This document shows positions 15,518 to 27,922 of a DNA stretch of 64,000 bases, one piece after another. The notes under the pieces were generated by a model, which saw nothing but the letters and a program-made list of their open reading frames with translations, searched no databases and was not told the DNA's origin. The translations under genes were made by a program, and so were the position numbers. The DNA is from Ficedula albicollis (Eukaryota > Chordata > Aves > Passeriformes > Muscicapidae): assembly GCF_000247815.1 (NCBI RefSeq), contig NC_021673.1:50616250-50680249 (forward strand). The letters are read 5' to 3'. Each line of letters opens with the position of its first letter. Position 1 is the first letter of the stretch.

Positions 15518-15860
15518 GTATATTTTAATTCTTGGCTTGTATATTTAAGTGCATGTTACGACTTCCCCAAAAAATCGGAAGGGTTTTAAGTTACTAAGAG
15601 CCTACACGAAGGACACTAAGAACACTAAGGGTGTTTCAGAAGTTTTTGTTTGCCTTTTCTGATTCTTCCCATGCTCCTTGCAGGTCATTAAACACAAAAT
15701 ACCAATGTCCCTTAAGAATATGTCTAAGGTTCATCTGACCGTGCTTTTTAACGTCCAAAACCATTAGTCGTCATCTTTATGAATTATATTACTGGATTAT
15801 ATTTTTTTCCCTTCCCCCCCTTGAAAACCAAAGACATTCTCTGAAAGAACTGAGAGTATT

Positions 15861-17472
15861 AAAAATGGTGCATAAGGGTTTTTTTCTTTTGTCTAGTGAG
15901 TTTTTTCATGAGAATTTAGCAAGAAATTACAGTACTAGAAACAAAGGGGATTTTTTAAGAGTTGAAGGGAAACAAATTCTGTTTGCCTGCTCCTGCTTTT
16001 AAAGAGGAACTCTTTGACCAAATCTTTTAGAATGCCCAGTTGAACTCAGAAAGGGAAATTCTGCAGGTAGAACAAAAAATCATTTCCCTAGGTGTTAAAG
16101 GTTGATTGTGAAATACACATTCACAGTCTAGCTATCTTAATACAACTGTGAGAGAACTTATGCCTCAAGGAATTTTTCAGTGGAACTATCTTTGATACAA
16201 AATTTCTTACTCTTCTGCTCTTCTCTCTTTGTTCAGAAAAAGTTGTTTATCTAGAAGTTACAGATACTTAAAAGTAGAAGTAAGGACATAGATGTCAGAT
16301 GTGATTGCCCACAAATGGCTCTCTCCTGAGACAATTTGGAATACTTCGGAGGAAGATGTGGGTTATCTTAACTGTAGTGTTTCTTGTCTTCACAGGGAAG
16401 AGCCCTGAAAATTCTTGTAGCCTTTCTTCTGTTAAACGAAGCTCAACAAGAACTTGTCACAATTTATCAGCTGGCTGAAGGATGTTTGTTCTTTATCATG
16501 CTGGTAGTGGTGTTTTAGTCTCTGGCTGATTGGACAGTGCTTTGAAATAAATTTGTTCAACAAATGCCTGAAATGTTTCCTTCAGGAGCAGAGCAGGTGC
16601 TTCCCTCATTTAGTGTGACAAATTGTTTGTCACTATCTTGATTTCTTCTTTTCAAAAACATCAAAAAAAAATGGTGCATAAGGGTTTTTTTCTTTTATCT
16701 AGTGAGTTTTTTCATGAGAATTTAGCAAGAAATTACAGTACTAGAAACAAAGGGGATTTTTTAAGAGTTGAAGGGAAACAAATTCTGTTTGCCTGCTCCT
16801 GCTTTTAAAGAGGAACTCTTTGACCAAATCTTTTAGAATGCCCAGTTGAACTCAGAAAGGGAAATTCTGCAGGTAGAACAAAAAATCATTTCCCTAGGTG
16901 TTAAAGGTTGATTGTGAAATACACATTCACAGTCTAGCTATCTTAATACAACTGTGAGAGAACTTATGCCTCAAGGAATTTTTCAGTGGAACTATCTTTG
17001 ATACAAAATTTCTTACTCTTCTGCTCTTCTCTCTTTGTTCAGAAAAAGTTGTTTATCTAGAAGTTACAGATACTTAAAAGTAGAAGTAAGGACATAGATG
17101 TCAGATGTGATTGCCCACAAATGGCTCTCTCCTGAGACAATTTGGAATACTTCGGAGGAAGATGTGGGTTATCTTAACTGTAGTGTTTCTTGTCTTCACA
17201 GGGAAGAGCCCTGAAAATTCTTGTAGCCTTTCTTCTGTTAAACGAAGCTCAACAAGAACTTGTCACAATTTATCAGCTGGCTGAAGGATGTTTGTTCTTT
17301 ATCATGCTGGTAGTGGTGTTTTAGTCTCTGGCTGATTGGACAGTGCTTTGAAATAAATTTGTTCAACAAATGCCTGAAATGTTTCCTTCAGGAGCAGAGC
17401 AGGTGCTTCCCTCATTTAGTGTGACAAATTGTTTGTCACTATCTTGATTTCTTCTTTTCAAAAACATCAAAA
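15861..17472. repeat. 806-bp tandem duplication in intron 5
   Basis: Two nearly perfect copies offset by 806 bp (about 15861-16666 and 16667-17472), both starting near ATGGTGCATAAGGG and ending CTTTTCAAAAACATCAAAAA. A visible difference is TTTTGTCTAG against TTTTATCTAG near the start. The sequence has no similarity to an exon. Confidence 0.95.
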
Positions 17473-19373
17473 AGACAAAACAAGTCTAATCCAAACCCCA
17501 GATATGCCCAGTGAACTGGCGATTTTTGTGGTTACTCCTAAGACCACAAGACTGACAGTGTTTGAAGGACAGTAATGTTAATAATCATCTGATTATGAAG
17601 GCTATAGATTATGCTGGATTTTGGTTCTTCTCTCTGAGGGGAAAGACATTTTGTGGAGAATCATGTTTGACATGATTAACTTCAAAAACCTGTTTTTCAA
17701 ACACAAAATTTTTGAAGTTAGATCTCAGAACAGAAATTAGGCTTCTCGCTGCATTGGCTGTTTATGTGTCCTCGTTTGAAGGACAGGTGTCTGCCAATAA
17801 AGCCAGAAGCTTCTCTTTGAAATGGACAATGTAAACCCCCTTCTTCTAAATTATTATTATAATTTTGAAATTAAGGGGCTCCCAGGCAAAGATATGGGAA
17901 TTAGGAATAACAGTATTTGACTAGGAAGATTAAAAATAGAAATGCAGTATTACAAAGAACAATTCCCACAGAATCCAACCTGACACCCCGTCAGTCAGGG
18001 TGTTGGTAGCAGTCTGAATAAATGGTGGCTACGGTCCTCCTGCAGAGACAGATGTGGTTCTGTTGAAGCAGTGGCCCTGTTGAAGGGTACAGTTTTCGTC
18101 TGAAGCTCCAGGGATGATGTGGAAAGGTCTGGCTTTCCTCTGGAATCCAGTGGAAAGAGGGTGTCTTGTCCAACATCTCAGTTTTTATCGAGGTAGGAAA
18201 GGGTTGGCTTTTCTCCCTGGCTGGAGCATCTCTGGATGGGATGATGTAATTAGCTATAGAGTGGGGCTTAATGGCCCAGCAGCAGATCATATTTTCCTGG
18301 AGAGAGGGTAGGTTGTGGAAAAGATAAAGATGATTGCCCCACCTTGTCTTAAAGATGGCCCATTAGCAGATAATATGTGCCACGCAGATAAGGAATCACT
18401 GCCCCACCTGCCCTCAACAGATGGTGATAGAATACATACTTCTGGCCACATCCTATATTGCAACCCAAGACTTTATGTTACTTGGAATTTTCTGAGTTTT
18501 CTCTCATATGAGATAGTCCATTTATCAGCTGATCAGCTACAATGTTATTTCTGATAAAACTGAGTTTATTTAGAAGTTGAAAGAAAGCAAATGTGTTTGG
18601 CAAAAGCCAAATTCGTTACAAATTACATAACTACAGGCCACTTATTTTAATTTCTGAGCTTTTTCTAATGTTTTCTTTAAGTGTCCTTAAGTCTGAATAT
18701 TTTTTGCTCTTCTGAATTAAGGCTTACGTTGTAGCTGCAATATTTTAAAGATACCTGAGTAAAAACTAAAGCCTCTGATGGTGAAAGATACGTTCTGAGT
18801 TCGCTGAATGGATAAATGAGTCTCTCTAGCATTTTCTTTGTTAGTGGAAATGTAGTTAATATGCCAGTATTTTTTCCTTTCTTAATGGTCCAGCTATAGG
18901 AAGGAAGATGCAACTGCTGCACAATTGGTGGGGCTGGAAAGAAAAGTTATTTAGGTTTTTGTTGTGGTTTGGTTTTATTAAATATGTACTGCACAAGACA
19001 GGAGCATTCTAGCAAAGAAGAAAGGTGATATATTTCATAAGCTGTTTTCTCCCAGTTTGTCCTCTAAATCCTGTTCCACAGTGAAAAGATCTTTCTGGCA
19101 TACCTTAAGATGTTTACCTCATAGAAGCTAAATATATTGTCTCATGTCTGAAATAATATATCCAGATGTGTGAATATGCTGGTGTCAGCAGACCACTTGC
19201 AAATTCTTTTGGTTGAATTTTGGCAGATAAGCATACTCTGCAGAATTCCTAATCTCCCCATGCTTATCAGTATGTCAGTACCTAAGTCAGGGGGTGCTTG
19301 TTTCTAAGGGCAGCTCTTTAGAGTGGACAGCCAGTGTTTGCATTGATTGCCTGCCTTCTCTTGGAAGGCTGAA

Positions 19374-19471
19374 TTGCTAGTGCAGGCCAGAGGTTATCTT
19401 TATCTCCTTTATAAAAGGAGATAATCTCCGACCTGCACTAGCAATAGTGCAGATCTCCTTTATAAAAGGAG
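19374..19471. repeat. Nested palindrome cluster
   Basis: The outer arms TTGCTAGTGCAGG (19374-19386) and CCTGCACTAGCAA (19432-19444) are exact reverse complements. Inside lies CTCCTTT-ATA-AAAGGAG (19404-19420), which is itself palindromic and repeated exactly at 19455-19471. The right outer arm also forms CTGCACTA-GCAA-TAGTGCAG (19433-19452). The 71-nt hairpin is of pre-miRNA size but has a strong quasi-palindrome look, so a mutational origin is at least as likely. It lies in intron 5. Confidence 0.85.
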
Positions 19472-20212
19472 ACAGAGTTGCAGAATGTTCCTATTCTAGC
19501 AGTTTTGGCTTCAGGAAAGGATAAGGATGTCAGGCAGGGGATACCAGTGCAGATAGGCACGTGTGCTGATAGGAATAGTGTGTATGACTTTGAGGAGCTG
19601 TGGTTATTTATGTCTGGGAATGGTGTTTCTGTATTTGCTGTATGCTAGCAATGTGGACTTTGCAGCATTGCAGGTGTGGTCTGCAATGGAGAGGACCAGT
19701 CCCTTCTCTGTTGCAGTTTTTCAGAGTCCTGACATGGAACTGGGTTAGGAACAGATCCTGCTGAAAATAAAACCTGTTTTGCTAACTAGATTTTGGCTAA
19801 ATTCTTTGACTATGGCTACATAAGTGCTTGTGCTGGCACAAGAAGGGACTGGGAGCAAGCTGGCAGACTTATGAGTGGGATTGTTGTGGCTTTTTTTGGC
19901 AGCTTGCCATTGGTTTGAGGTAAAGCATCACTCTTAATCTTGCATAAATGCTTGCAGCTGCCAGAAGATTTCTTGTTCAACTGACTGAATCTTTGGTGTC
20001 ATGGTTAAAGTAGAAATTCTGGAAACTGCTGCTTTATGTCAAGAGGGAAGAATGGGATCCCACCTTTGAGTCATAATGTAAAGCTGTACACTTACAATGC
20101 AGTTATTGCTGTTTCAAGATTAAATAATCACCTTCAGGTGATTCAACCAGTTCAGTTGTAAAAACTGATGATGATCTTAATTGTTCTTTGTTTTTTCTCC
20201 TTCTCCCCACAG

Positions 20213-20313
20213 ATAAAATGAAAGATGGTATCATAGCTAAATTAGCAAATCAAGCTGCAGATTACTATGGTGATGCTTACAAACAGTGTCAATATAAAGA
20301 TACTTTGCCCAAG
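20213..20313 (+). CDS. PDCD6IP: PDCD6IP exon 6, residues 205-238
   Basis: Encodes DKMKDGIIAKLANQAADYYG and DAYKQCQYKDTLPK. Ile211 corresponds to human Ile212, a known CHMP4 contact. The acceptor is CCCCACAG and the donor AAG|GTTAGT. Intron 6 (20314-21992, 1.68 kb) shows nothing I can name. Confidence 0.96.
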
Positions 20314-21992
20314 GTTAGTAATTCATGGAAATAATGAGGGGTGTATTGTTATTGTTTACACTGTTATTATTTACCATGGGCTTAATGAAAGACACTTAAA
20401 ATATATATTCTCAAGATGACATATTGCTGCTTTTAAGGGAAGTGAACCTGTAATTTGAAAAACAGTGATGAATTGAAGGGGGCAAAAGAGTGTGGGGTTT
20501 CTTTTTAATAAGATCTTATTACATGAAGTGCATTTATTTGTAATGCATTTCATTAAAGTTGACTTGAAATGGTTATGGTGTTATTTAGGGATATATTCTT
20601 AGAACTTAATGCCTTGCTAAATCTGTTTTCAAACTAACACTTTCTATCTGGGTTTAATTGGCTTCTTAGTCTCAGTGTTTCCATGTGAAATTTGCTCTCA
20701 TGTTGAGTACAGCCAGAGGTACTATATTCATTCATTTACCTGTTAGCAAAAAACATGACTGGAAGTCAGTGTGTGTCTTCTGTCCTCCTGCTTGCACTAC
20801 CCAAAACAATCTTGATGCTTGTAAAATATCCCAATTTAATCTTGACTGCTCATTTGAATGCTGTTGTTTTTGGAAGAGGTAGAAAGATCTTTCTCATGTT
20901 CCTTGAAGGTTTCTCACATAGGTGTTAACGTTGTTCGTGATGATTTTAGGAAGACAGTGAGATATAATATAGCTGTTACTTTATCTTTCATTGTTGTGTG
21001 CCTTTCTAAGCTGTAGATCTGCTCCTCGTTCCAGTTGCCAAGTAATCTCTCAAGTGATTATTTGAAAGAACATAAGGTTAACTGGTTAACACCAGCTCTG
21101 AGAACAGTTACATGTTTAGGAGTGTGACATCAAGGTTGATTTGATCCATTGGACTCCAGTTGCAAGGCCTTTCAGACAGCTTTGTCATCCAAATTTACCC
21201 TTTTTTAATGTTATTTTTCCATCTCTGGGGGAGCAGCAAGTTTGCACAAATGTGAAGAAGCAGGTCTTTGTATACTGAGGTCTTTAAAGCATCACTCTGG
21301 TTTTCCGGTGCTCCTTGATTTAAGAAATAAAACAGTAAGGCCAAATCCTTGATCTAAGACCATATCTGTGTGCTGCAGCGTAATGTTTTCTTCATGTCTT
21401 GGTTGGTACTCCTGCAAAGATAAGTGCATTTATATAAAGTGCAAAATGACTTTTAAGTTGCTTTCCATGTCAGTGGTTACTGGTCTTCTTTATTTGTTCT
21501 TTCCTTTCATAATTGTAGTTGCTTTCTTGAGAGGCCTGCTGCTGTTTTAAGTGTAATTACTTTGTTTAATTAAAAAACAGTCAAACCAAAAGCCCCTAGA
21601 AGACCTATCTTTCAACCCACCTCCATTTCTTAAGAACTCTGTCTTGGCTTCGTCTGGGGGTATTTGGGAGTGTTCTTACAACTGTCCTTTCTACTACATG
21701 CATGCATTTCTTATCTTTGAAGTAAATGTTGTGACTTCATGGCTTGAATTTAAATCATGGCTCATCTAAAATAGTGGACACCAAGAATTTTGCAACAGCA
21801 GTTTATAAAAAATATTCAATCCATGCAAAGCCACATGATCTCTGACATTTACCTCTAATGTTTTAACCTATCTAAACCATTAATTGGGTGATTCTAATTT
21901 CCTTTTCTTCTTCCTTTTTCTTCCTGCATCCCATGTTGTCTGTGGTGGTTTATGTGGTTGGACTTTCCCCTGGTCAGTATTTTTATTTCCAG

Positions 21993-22109
21993 GAGGTGTT
22001 TCCTGTCCTGGCTGCAAAGCACTGCATTATGCAGGCCAATGCAGAATATCATCAATCTATCCTGGCAAAACAACAGAAGAAATTTGGTGAAGAAATTGGG
22101 AGGTTACAG
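21993..22109 (+). CDS. PDCD6IP: PDCD6IP exon 7, residues 239-277
   Basis: Encodes EVFPVLAAKHCIMQANAEYH followed by QSILAKQQKKFGEEIGRLQ, the Bro1 helical region. The acceptor is TTTCCAG and the donor CAG|GTGAGT. The open frame runs on upstream of the acceptor, but that part has no similarity to ALIX. Intron 7 (22110-22932, 823 bp) has no recognised feature. Confidence 0.96.
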
Positions 22110-22932
22110 GTGAGTAACTTTCTTCTCTGAAAAATATGAAGAAACTTTTAATCCTGAAAAGCTGGTTGGAGTTCTGAAATCCAAATAGCTAAGAATGAAA
22201 TATATTCAGAAACTGTTGAGCATGTTTATCACATGAATTGAATTATTATCAGCTGCAAAGATGGAAGGCACCTCTCTAACTTTTGTAAAGATGTGTTTTA
22301 GTGATTTTTGGGCAATTTGATACTGCTTGACATGTTAAATCTCTGTTTACATAGGCTTCATATCTCAGTACAGCTAATATGACAAATTTGTTGATAAATT
22401 TTCCTACGTAATGTTAGTGAAAATCCCCCAAAGGTTAAAGTCTACCTGATCTATGCCTAGGTTTTTTTTGCTGATATCCTGCTTTAAAGCTGAGTACTTT
22501 TTAAAAATCATATGAACAGTTCTCTTTTTAGTCTTTATAGTTTTTCGCCCCCTAAAGCTGGATTCTAGAGGGACTTAGAGATGTTGAAATGAATAAGGTG
22601 GTTTCATATTTTAAGTACAGTAGGGAAAAAAAATGGCTAAAATGAACTACTTCCATCAAGTCCCCAGATCTTTTGGAAAATAGGTATGTGAAATGCTGCT
22701 TAAACTGGTTGTGAAGATCCATGTGCCATGTATCTACTGATATACAGGAAATTTGAGAGACTTTTTATATAAGACCATCGTGTTGGCATCTTGAAAGTTA
22801 CCAGTTAGGCATTTATCAACTTTGTGCAGGATGGAGCTTGAAACGTCTTTTTGTATGCTCATCTGTTTTCTTAAGAGTATATGAAGGAGAGAGAAAATTT
22901 ATTATTTTAACTGTATTTTAATTTTTTTTTAG

Positions 22933-23155
22933 CATGCAGCAGATTTGGTGAAAACGGTAGCATCTCGCTATGATGAATATATAAATGTTAAAGATCTGGT
23001 TGACAAAATCAACCGTGCACTTACAGCTGCCAAAAAAGACAACGACTTCATTTACCATGACCGGGTTCCTGACCTGAAGGATTTGGAGTCCATTGGAAAA
23101 GCCAGTCTTGTGAAGTCTACTCCAGTTGTTGTTCCACTCAGTCAGAAATTCACTG
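22933..23155 (+). CDS. PDCD6IP: PDCD6IP exon 8, residues 278-351
   Basis: Encodes the end of the Bro1 domain: HAADLVKTVASRYDEYINVK, then DLVDKINRALTAAKKDNDF, then IYHDRVPDLKDLESIGKASL and VKSTPVVVPLSQKFT. Tyr318 aligns with human Tyr319, a reported Src target. The acceptor is a T run ending TTTTAG and the donor G|GTAAGT. Intron 8 (23156-23906, 751 bp) has no recognised feature. Confidence 0.96.
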
Positions 23156-23906
23156 GTAAGTGAAGTGTGCATAGTGTGCATAGTGTAATTGTTACCTTGC
23201 TGAAACACATGGTCAGCAAAGTTCATTTGTACCATGAAAAAACAAATATCTACTTTTTGCATTCTATTAAGTGTACAGCAGTGTTTTTGAAACTGCTGTT
23301 TTTCTTCTCCACTTTGTTGCTGTTGTTCTTGATGATAAGTGTAATAAAGCACAGGTTGAAAATTCTTAACGTGAATTGTTCAGTTCTCTTAAAGATCTTT
23401 CTATGATTTTCTCATCAATTCTGTATCTAAAATTTCTATATTAAACCAGTCCTTTTAAATTCAAAAGGAAAAGTTCTTAGGGGACAGTACCAAATAATAC
23501 AATATTAACTAACCTTGTTGCTGGTCTCCCATAAAGTTAAAAAATTCAAGTTCGTTGGCTCTACAGATGAGTTGTGAAAACAGTTTCTCTTACCTTTCTC
23601 ATATTTTTCCTTTAATGAAGCAAAATTAGAAGTGAAATCTTAAGGCAAATCTGATTTGTAACCCTACAATTGGTGTAAAGATATTGCCTTTAAATTATTT
23701 TGAACTCAATTCAGCCTTTAAAACTGACATCTAAAGGCCTTTAAAAATAGATTATTGTTTTCAAGATATCTTGGAGAGTAGAAGGAGAGTGTCTTACACT
23801 GTTTAAGTCAGTCTCTGTAGTACAACCTGTACAAAAAAACTGTCAAGATGTTTGTGCTTCTACTTTCATAATGCAGCTTGTGTCATATATACTACTTGAA
23901 TTGCAG

Positions 23907-24030
23907 ATCTGTTTGAGAAGATGGTTCCATTGCAAGTGCAGCAATCTGTGAGTGTTTATAACCAAAGGAAGGCAGATCTGGTGAACAGGTCAATAGCCCA
24001 GATGAGAGAAGCCACAAATCTGGCAAATGG
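23907..24030 (+). CDS. PDCD6IP: PDCD6IP exon 9, residues 352-392
   Basis: Crosses from the Bro1 domain into the V domain: DLFEKMVPLQVQQSVSVYNQ, RKADLVNRSIAQMREATNLA and N, with two bases of Gly393. The acceptor is TTGCAG and the donor GG|GTAAAT. Intron 9 (24031-24672, 642 bp) has no recognised feature. Confidence 0.95.
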
Positions 24031-24672
24031 GTAAATATGGCTTCTTCTTCAGTTACTCAAGTGGGATTGTGCATGGCCTGTAAGGCCTATGTGCCTTGCA
24101 GCCTGTGATATCCAGATTATAGTAGCAGTGTTTTTTCATTACTGTATAGTAGGCTGGCAAACTTAAACCATAACAGGGGGATTTAGAACTACTTCTCTGT
24201 AGGTGTTAAATCTGAAAGTTTATTAAAAGCAAGTAGTATTTATTTTTCTTCCATCTTTCCTCATTTTTAGGAGTCCAACACTTGCTCAAAAAAATTCCAG
24301 TACCGTTAATCTAGGAGGATTTTCAAAACTCAAGGCATCATTTCAATGGCCATTAAAAAAAAAGTTATTTAAAATAAATAATTATTTAAAATTGTACCAA
24401 GCTGAGGGATAGCAATATAATTTAAGGCAGTTGTTTCTTTTGTCTACCAGTCACTACCTAAAATGTTTGCTATGTTTTGTAAGTGCTGAAAGACTAGGAT
24501 TTCTTTAGCTTTTTAAGAGCTTTGAAATGTATTTTTAGTGAGGTGTATGTTTGAAATTTCAGCCTAGACGTACATTGCACTCCATTTCCATTATAACTGA
24601 CTGTGTGATTGTTTGTTTAGGTAGCAGTGTTATTTTCAGGATTAAAGTTGTTTAACATGTTGACTTTTTCAG

Positions 24673-24850
24673 TGTGTTGGCTTCCCTCAATCTTCCTGCT
24701 GCTATTGAAGATGTGTCTGGTGATACTGTTCCTCAGTCTATTTTGAACAAGTCTAAGTCTGTGATTGAGCAGGGGGGAATTGAGACTGTTGATCAGCTGA
24801 TCAAAGATCTGCCTGAATTGCTGCAAAGAAATAAAGAAATTCTAGATGAA
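24673..24850 (+). CDS. PDCD6IP: PDCD6IP exon 10, residues 393-452
   Basis: V-domain coiled-coil arm: VLASLNLPAAIEDVSGDTVP, QSILNKSKSVIEQGGIETVD, QLIKDLPELLQRNKEILDE. It is nearly identical to human. The acceptor is TTTTTCAG and the donor GAA|GTAAGC. Intron 10 is 411 bp (24851-25261) and holds nothing I recognise. Confidence 0.97.
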
Positions 24851-25261
24851 GTAAGCCCAAAACCCTAAACCATTCAAAAATTCATCTCCTTTGAATGCTT
24901 TTCTTTAAATGACAATGAAAAAAGTGCGCAATTATTCAAATGCTTGTAACTTTAATAACTATGCTTGTAACTTTCAAAATATGTTATTGAAGTGTTCAGC
25001 CCATACAAAAACTGTGCTGTCACATGTGGATGTTTACTTACAAATACTTTCTTTTTAAAAAAGTTGGTGGAGAGAGGGAAGCATTGGGAAGACATTCTGA
25101 AGACATTTGAGTGATTTGTCTCTTTCATGCCTGTTTTTATTTGTCAAATTATATTTTACAAGAATGTATAGGCAGTTTTTGTTTTCTACACTAGCTGCAT
25201 ATTTTGAAGCTATTTTGTGTTTAAAACAGCTCATAATGCATGTAACATTTTATTCTTGCAG

Positions 25262-25373
25262 TCTCTGAGATTATTAGATGAAGAAGAAGCTACAGACAAT
25301 GACCTGCGAACAAAATTCAAAGAACGCTGGCAGAGAACACCATCCAATGAACTCTATAAGCCTCTGAGGGCAG
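25262..25373 (+). CDS. PDCD6IP: PDCD6IP exon 11, residues 453-489
   Basis: Encodes SLRLLDEEEATDNDLRTKFK and ERWQRTPSNELYKPLRA of the V domain. The acceptor is TCTTGCAG and the donor G|GTAAAG. Intron 11 (25374-26601, 1.23 kb) contains the three-unit minisatellite at 25720-25923. Confidence 0.97.
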
Positions 25374-25719
25374 GTAAAGTTCGTGTTTCTTGCTTTGGGC
25401 TCTAAAGATGTCCACAGTGTCAATTAAAGTAGTTTTCAGTTCTCTGATATTATCTATAAATACACAAATTTCAGTTTGAGGCAGGTTATGCCGAAATATC
25501 CTGATTGCAGTCTGCACTGTTATTTGGAGCTGAAAGAGGATGTGACAGCAGGGAATTTGCTGCTGCTTTTGTACCCTTGATATGTATGTGCAAGTTGCAT
25601 ATAGGTAAAGCCTTATAAAATAAGGGCCTTGTTTCCCTTGTGAAATCATGGCTCAGGCATGCTACTGAGGCTAAGTAGAAGGCAACTGTGGGAGAGTCAC
25701 TCAGCTGGAATAGGGGTAA

Positions 25720-25923
25720 AGAGACGTGCTGTGTGACTGCCACGTGTCCACATCGGTGGTGTATGGTGGTTGGTTGACTTGGGCTTGTTGTGAGAGACGT
25801 GCTGCGTGACTGCCACATGTCCACATCGGTGGTGTATGGTGGTTGGTTGAAGAGACGTGCTGTGTGACTGCCACGTGTCCACATCGGTGGTGTATGGTGG
25901 TTGGTTGACTTGGGCTTGTTGTG
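25720..25923. repeat. Minisatellite, three units of 58-73 bp
   Basis: Units at 25720-25792 (73 bp), 25793-25850 (58 bp) and 25851-25923 (73 bp). They share AGAGACGTGCTG, TGTCCACATCGG and GGTGTATGGTGGTTGG. The middle unit lacks the ACTTGGGCTTGTTGTG end. It lies in intron 11. Confidence 0.9.
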
Positions 25924-26601
25924 CCTTAAAACTGTGTAAACTGATAACAGGCTAACTGCTTAAAAAGGCATGGTTTTTGCAATAAAGCAGCTCCTGTTTG
26001 CACTTGCCTGAGGACTCTGAGTCACTTTGCTTCATACATGTGCATGCTGAGTTTTCAGAAAGCAAATGAAATGAAAAATGACTGCCCTCCTAAGGATCTG
26101 ATTTCAATGGCCTCTTAAATACTTCTGTGTATTTTTCCTTCTTAACATTTTTTTTCATCAGTTTGTTGTCTCTTTAATTCGGTGTTTTGTTTTTAATTTG
26201 GTGTTTTATTTTTTTTCCCAGCATTAGGTCAAACTACGTAAGACCATCACTATAGCGAGTTTTCTGTGTTCCTAATATGTGTTGTTTTCTGAAGCTAACA
26301 AGGGACTGATGCCACTGACTTGGTCTTGCAAAGTTACAGAGGTTTAAATCTGCAGAGTAGCTCAAACCAGTGTTCATTCATATACTTTTGTGCTTCACTG
26401 GATAATTAATAGAGGTGCCTTGTTTATGCACTTCTTTCAACATAATTTGAAAGCTTAAGTTTTATATAAAAGCCTTACATATTGTGCAGGCTTATAAAAA
26501 TGTATGATGACTTGCTGAAAAACACAAAAACTGCTCAGGTGCAAGATTGGATGAAACAGATTTTGTAATTACATAAACTCCTTTTTTTCTCCTCCCCCCA
26601 G

Positions 26602-26771
26602 AGGGAGCCAATTACCATAATATTTTGAGTAAAGCTATGCAAGCAGATGGGCAAGTGAAGGAGCGCTATCAGACTCACCGAAATACGATTGCACTTCTGT
26701 GTAAGCCAGAGGCAGAACTCAATGCAGCCATTCCTTCTGCCAACCCAGCAAAAACACTGCAGGGAAATGAG
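26602..26771 (+). CDS. PDCD6IP: PDCD6IP exon 12, residues 490-546
   Basis: Encodes EGANYHNILSKAMQADGQVK, ERYQTHRNTIALLCKPEAEL and NAAIPSANPAKTLQGNE of the V domain. The acceptor is CCCCCCAG and the donor GAG|GTAAAG. Intron 12 (26772-27673, 902 bp) contains a broken duplication at 26951-27208. Confidence 0.96.
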
Positions 26772-26950
26772 GTAAAGCAGTGAAATTTGTCTGTATTTTG
26801 AATAGAAGTGCTGTTTGTCTAGCAAAGTGAACTTGCATGAATTGGCAAGAAAGCTGATCCCTAGCTGCTCTTGTTTCTGTCTCAGTTGATACATGAGGTA
26901 ACTAACATTTGGAAAAAAAGTTGTCTTCATGTTTAAAATCTTCTTGAGAG

Positions 26951-27208
26951 TAGTTTCTTACATCTAATGTGAACAAAGTCAATCACCATGGACAGCAAGA
27001 CTCATTGACTATTATAGAAGGAGCAATGAATAATTCTGTTACGTAGGGAAGTGGGATGTTCTTACATTTAATGTGAACAAAGTCAATCACCATGGACAGT
27101 AGTTTCTTACATCTAATGTGAACAAAGTCAATCACCATGGACAGCAAGACTCGTTGACTATTCTAGAAGGAGCAGTGAATAATTCTGTTACGTAGGGAAG
27201 TGGGATGT
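26951..27208. repeat. 109-bp duplication separated by a partial copy
   Basis: Full copies at 26951-27059 and 27100-27208 run from TAGTTTCTTACATC to GGGAAGTGGGATGT. Between them (27060-27099) is a 40-bp partial copy covering only the start of the unit. It lies in intron 12. Confidence 0.88.
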
Positions 27209-27673
27209 AGTGCCCGGGTTCTTGGGACAACATAAGACATAGCTCAGTATTTTAAAGTATTAGGCAGTTAAACCAATTTGCTTTCCAAGAAATTAATGGC
27301 TCATCTACAGCAATATTATTTTTCTGATAGTAATAATTTGAAGTCAGTGGTTTCGACTGCCATCTTAGAATATCCTATTGGAAGGTGTCTGATGAACTAA
27401 AAAAAACCCCAAACGTTTTGCAGTAATTCAGTCTTATTAGCAAAAGCAAACCTGTAGAAGAGGGTATAGATTGAGAAATGCTTGAAAATCTTTTTTTTTG
27501 GTCGCATTTTTCCTGGTTGCTCACCTTAAACACATTCATAAACAAATACTCAACAAATGCAGAAATATTGCCAGCATCTCTGAGGAGTGCAAGATGGAAA
27601 CAAGTTATTAATAGGTTATACTTCCCTAATAGTTCCTCTAAACTTGCTGACTTAGGACCTTTATATTTCCTAG

Positions 27674-27922
27674 GTTGTTAATGTCTTAAGAACTTTACTG
27701 GCCAATCTGGATGAAGTTAAGAAGGAGAGAGAACAACTGGAAAATGACCTGAAATCTGTTAATTTTGACATGACAAGCAAGTTCCTGACTGCACTTGCGC
27801 AGGATGGTGCTATAAATGAGGAGGCTATCTCTGTGACTGAGTTGGACAGAATTTATGGAAGTTACACACAGAAAGTGCAGGAATCCATAAAAAAGCAGGA
27901 AGAACTTCTCAAAAACATTCAG
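27674..27922 (+). CDS. PDCD6IP: PDCD6IP exon 13, residues 547-629
   Basis: The largest coding exon. It encodes VVNVLRTLLANLDEVKKERE, QLENDLKSVNFDMTSKFLTA, LAQDGAINEEAISVTELDRI and YGSYTQKVQESIKKQEELLK up to NIQ, the helical V-domain arm. The acceptor is TTCCTAG and the donor CAG|GTACAA. Intron 13 (27923-29241, 1.32 kb) contains a 29-bp tandem duplication at 28788-28845. Confidence 0.97.

Noticed and set aside
19374..19444. Calling the hairpin a microRNA gene
   Set aside because: The stem is interrupted and the palindromes are duplicated in a way typical of mutation. Without small-RNA evidence it is listed only as a repeat.
25720..25923. CRISPR-like array
   Set aside because: Three repeats in direct tandem without spacers, in a vertebrate intron: a minisatellite.
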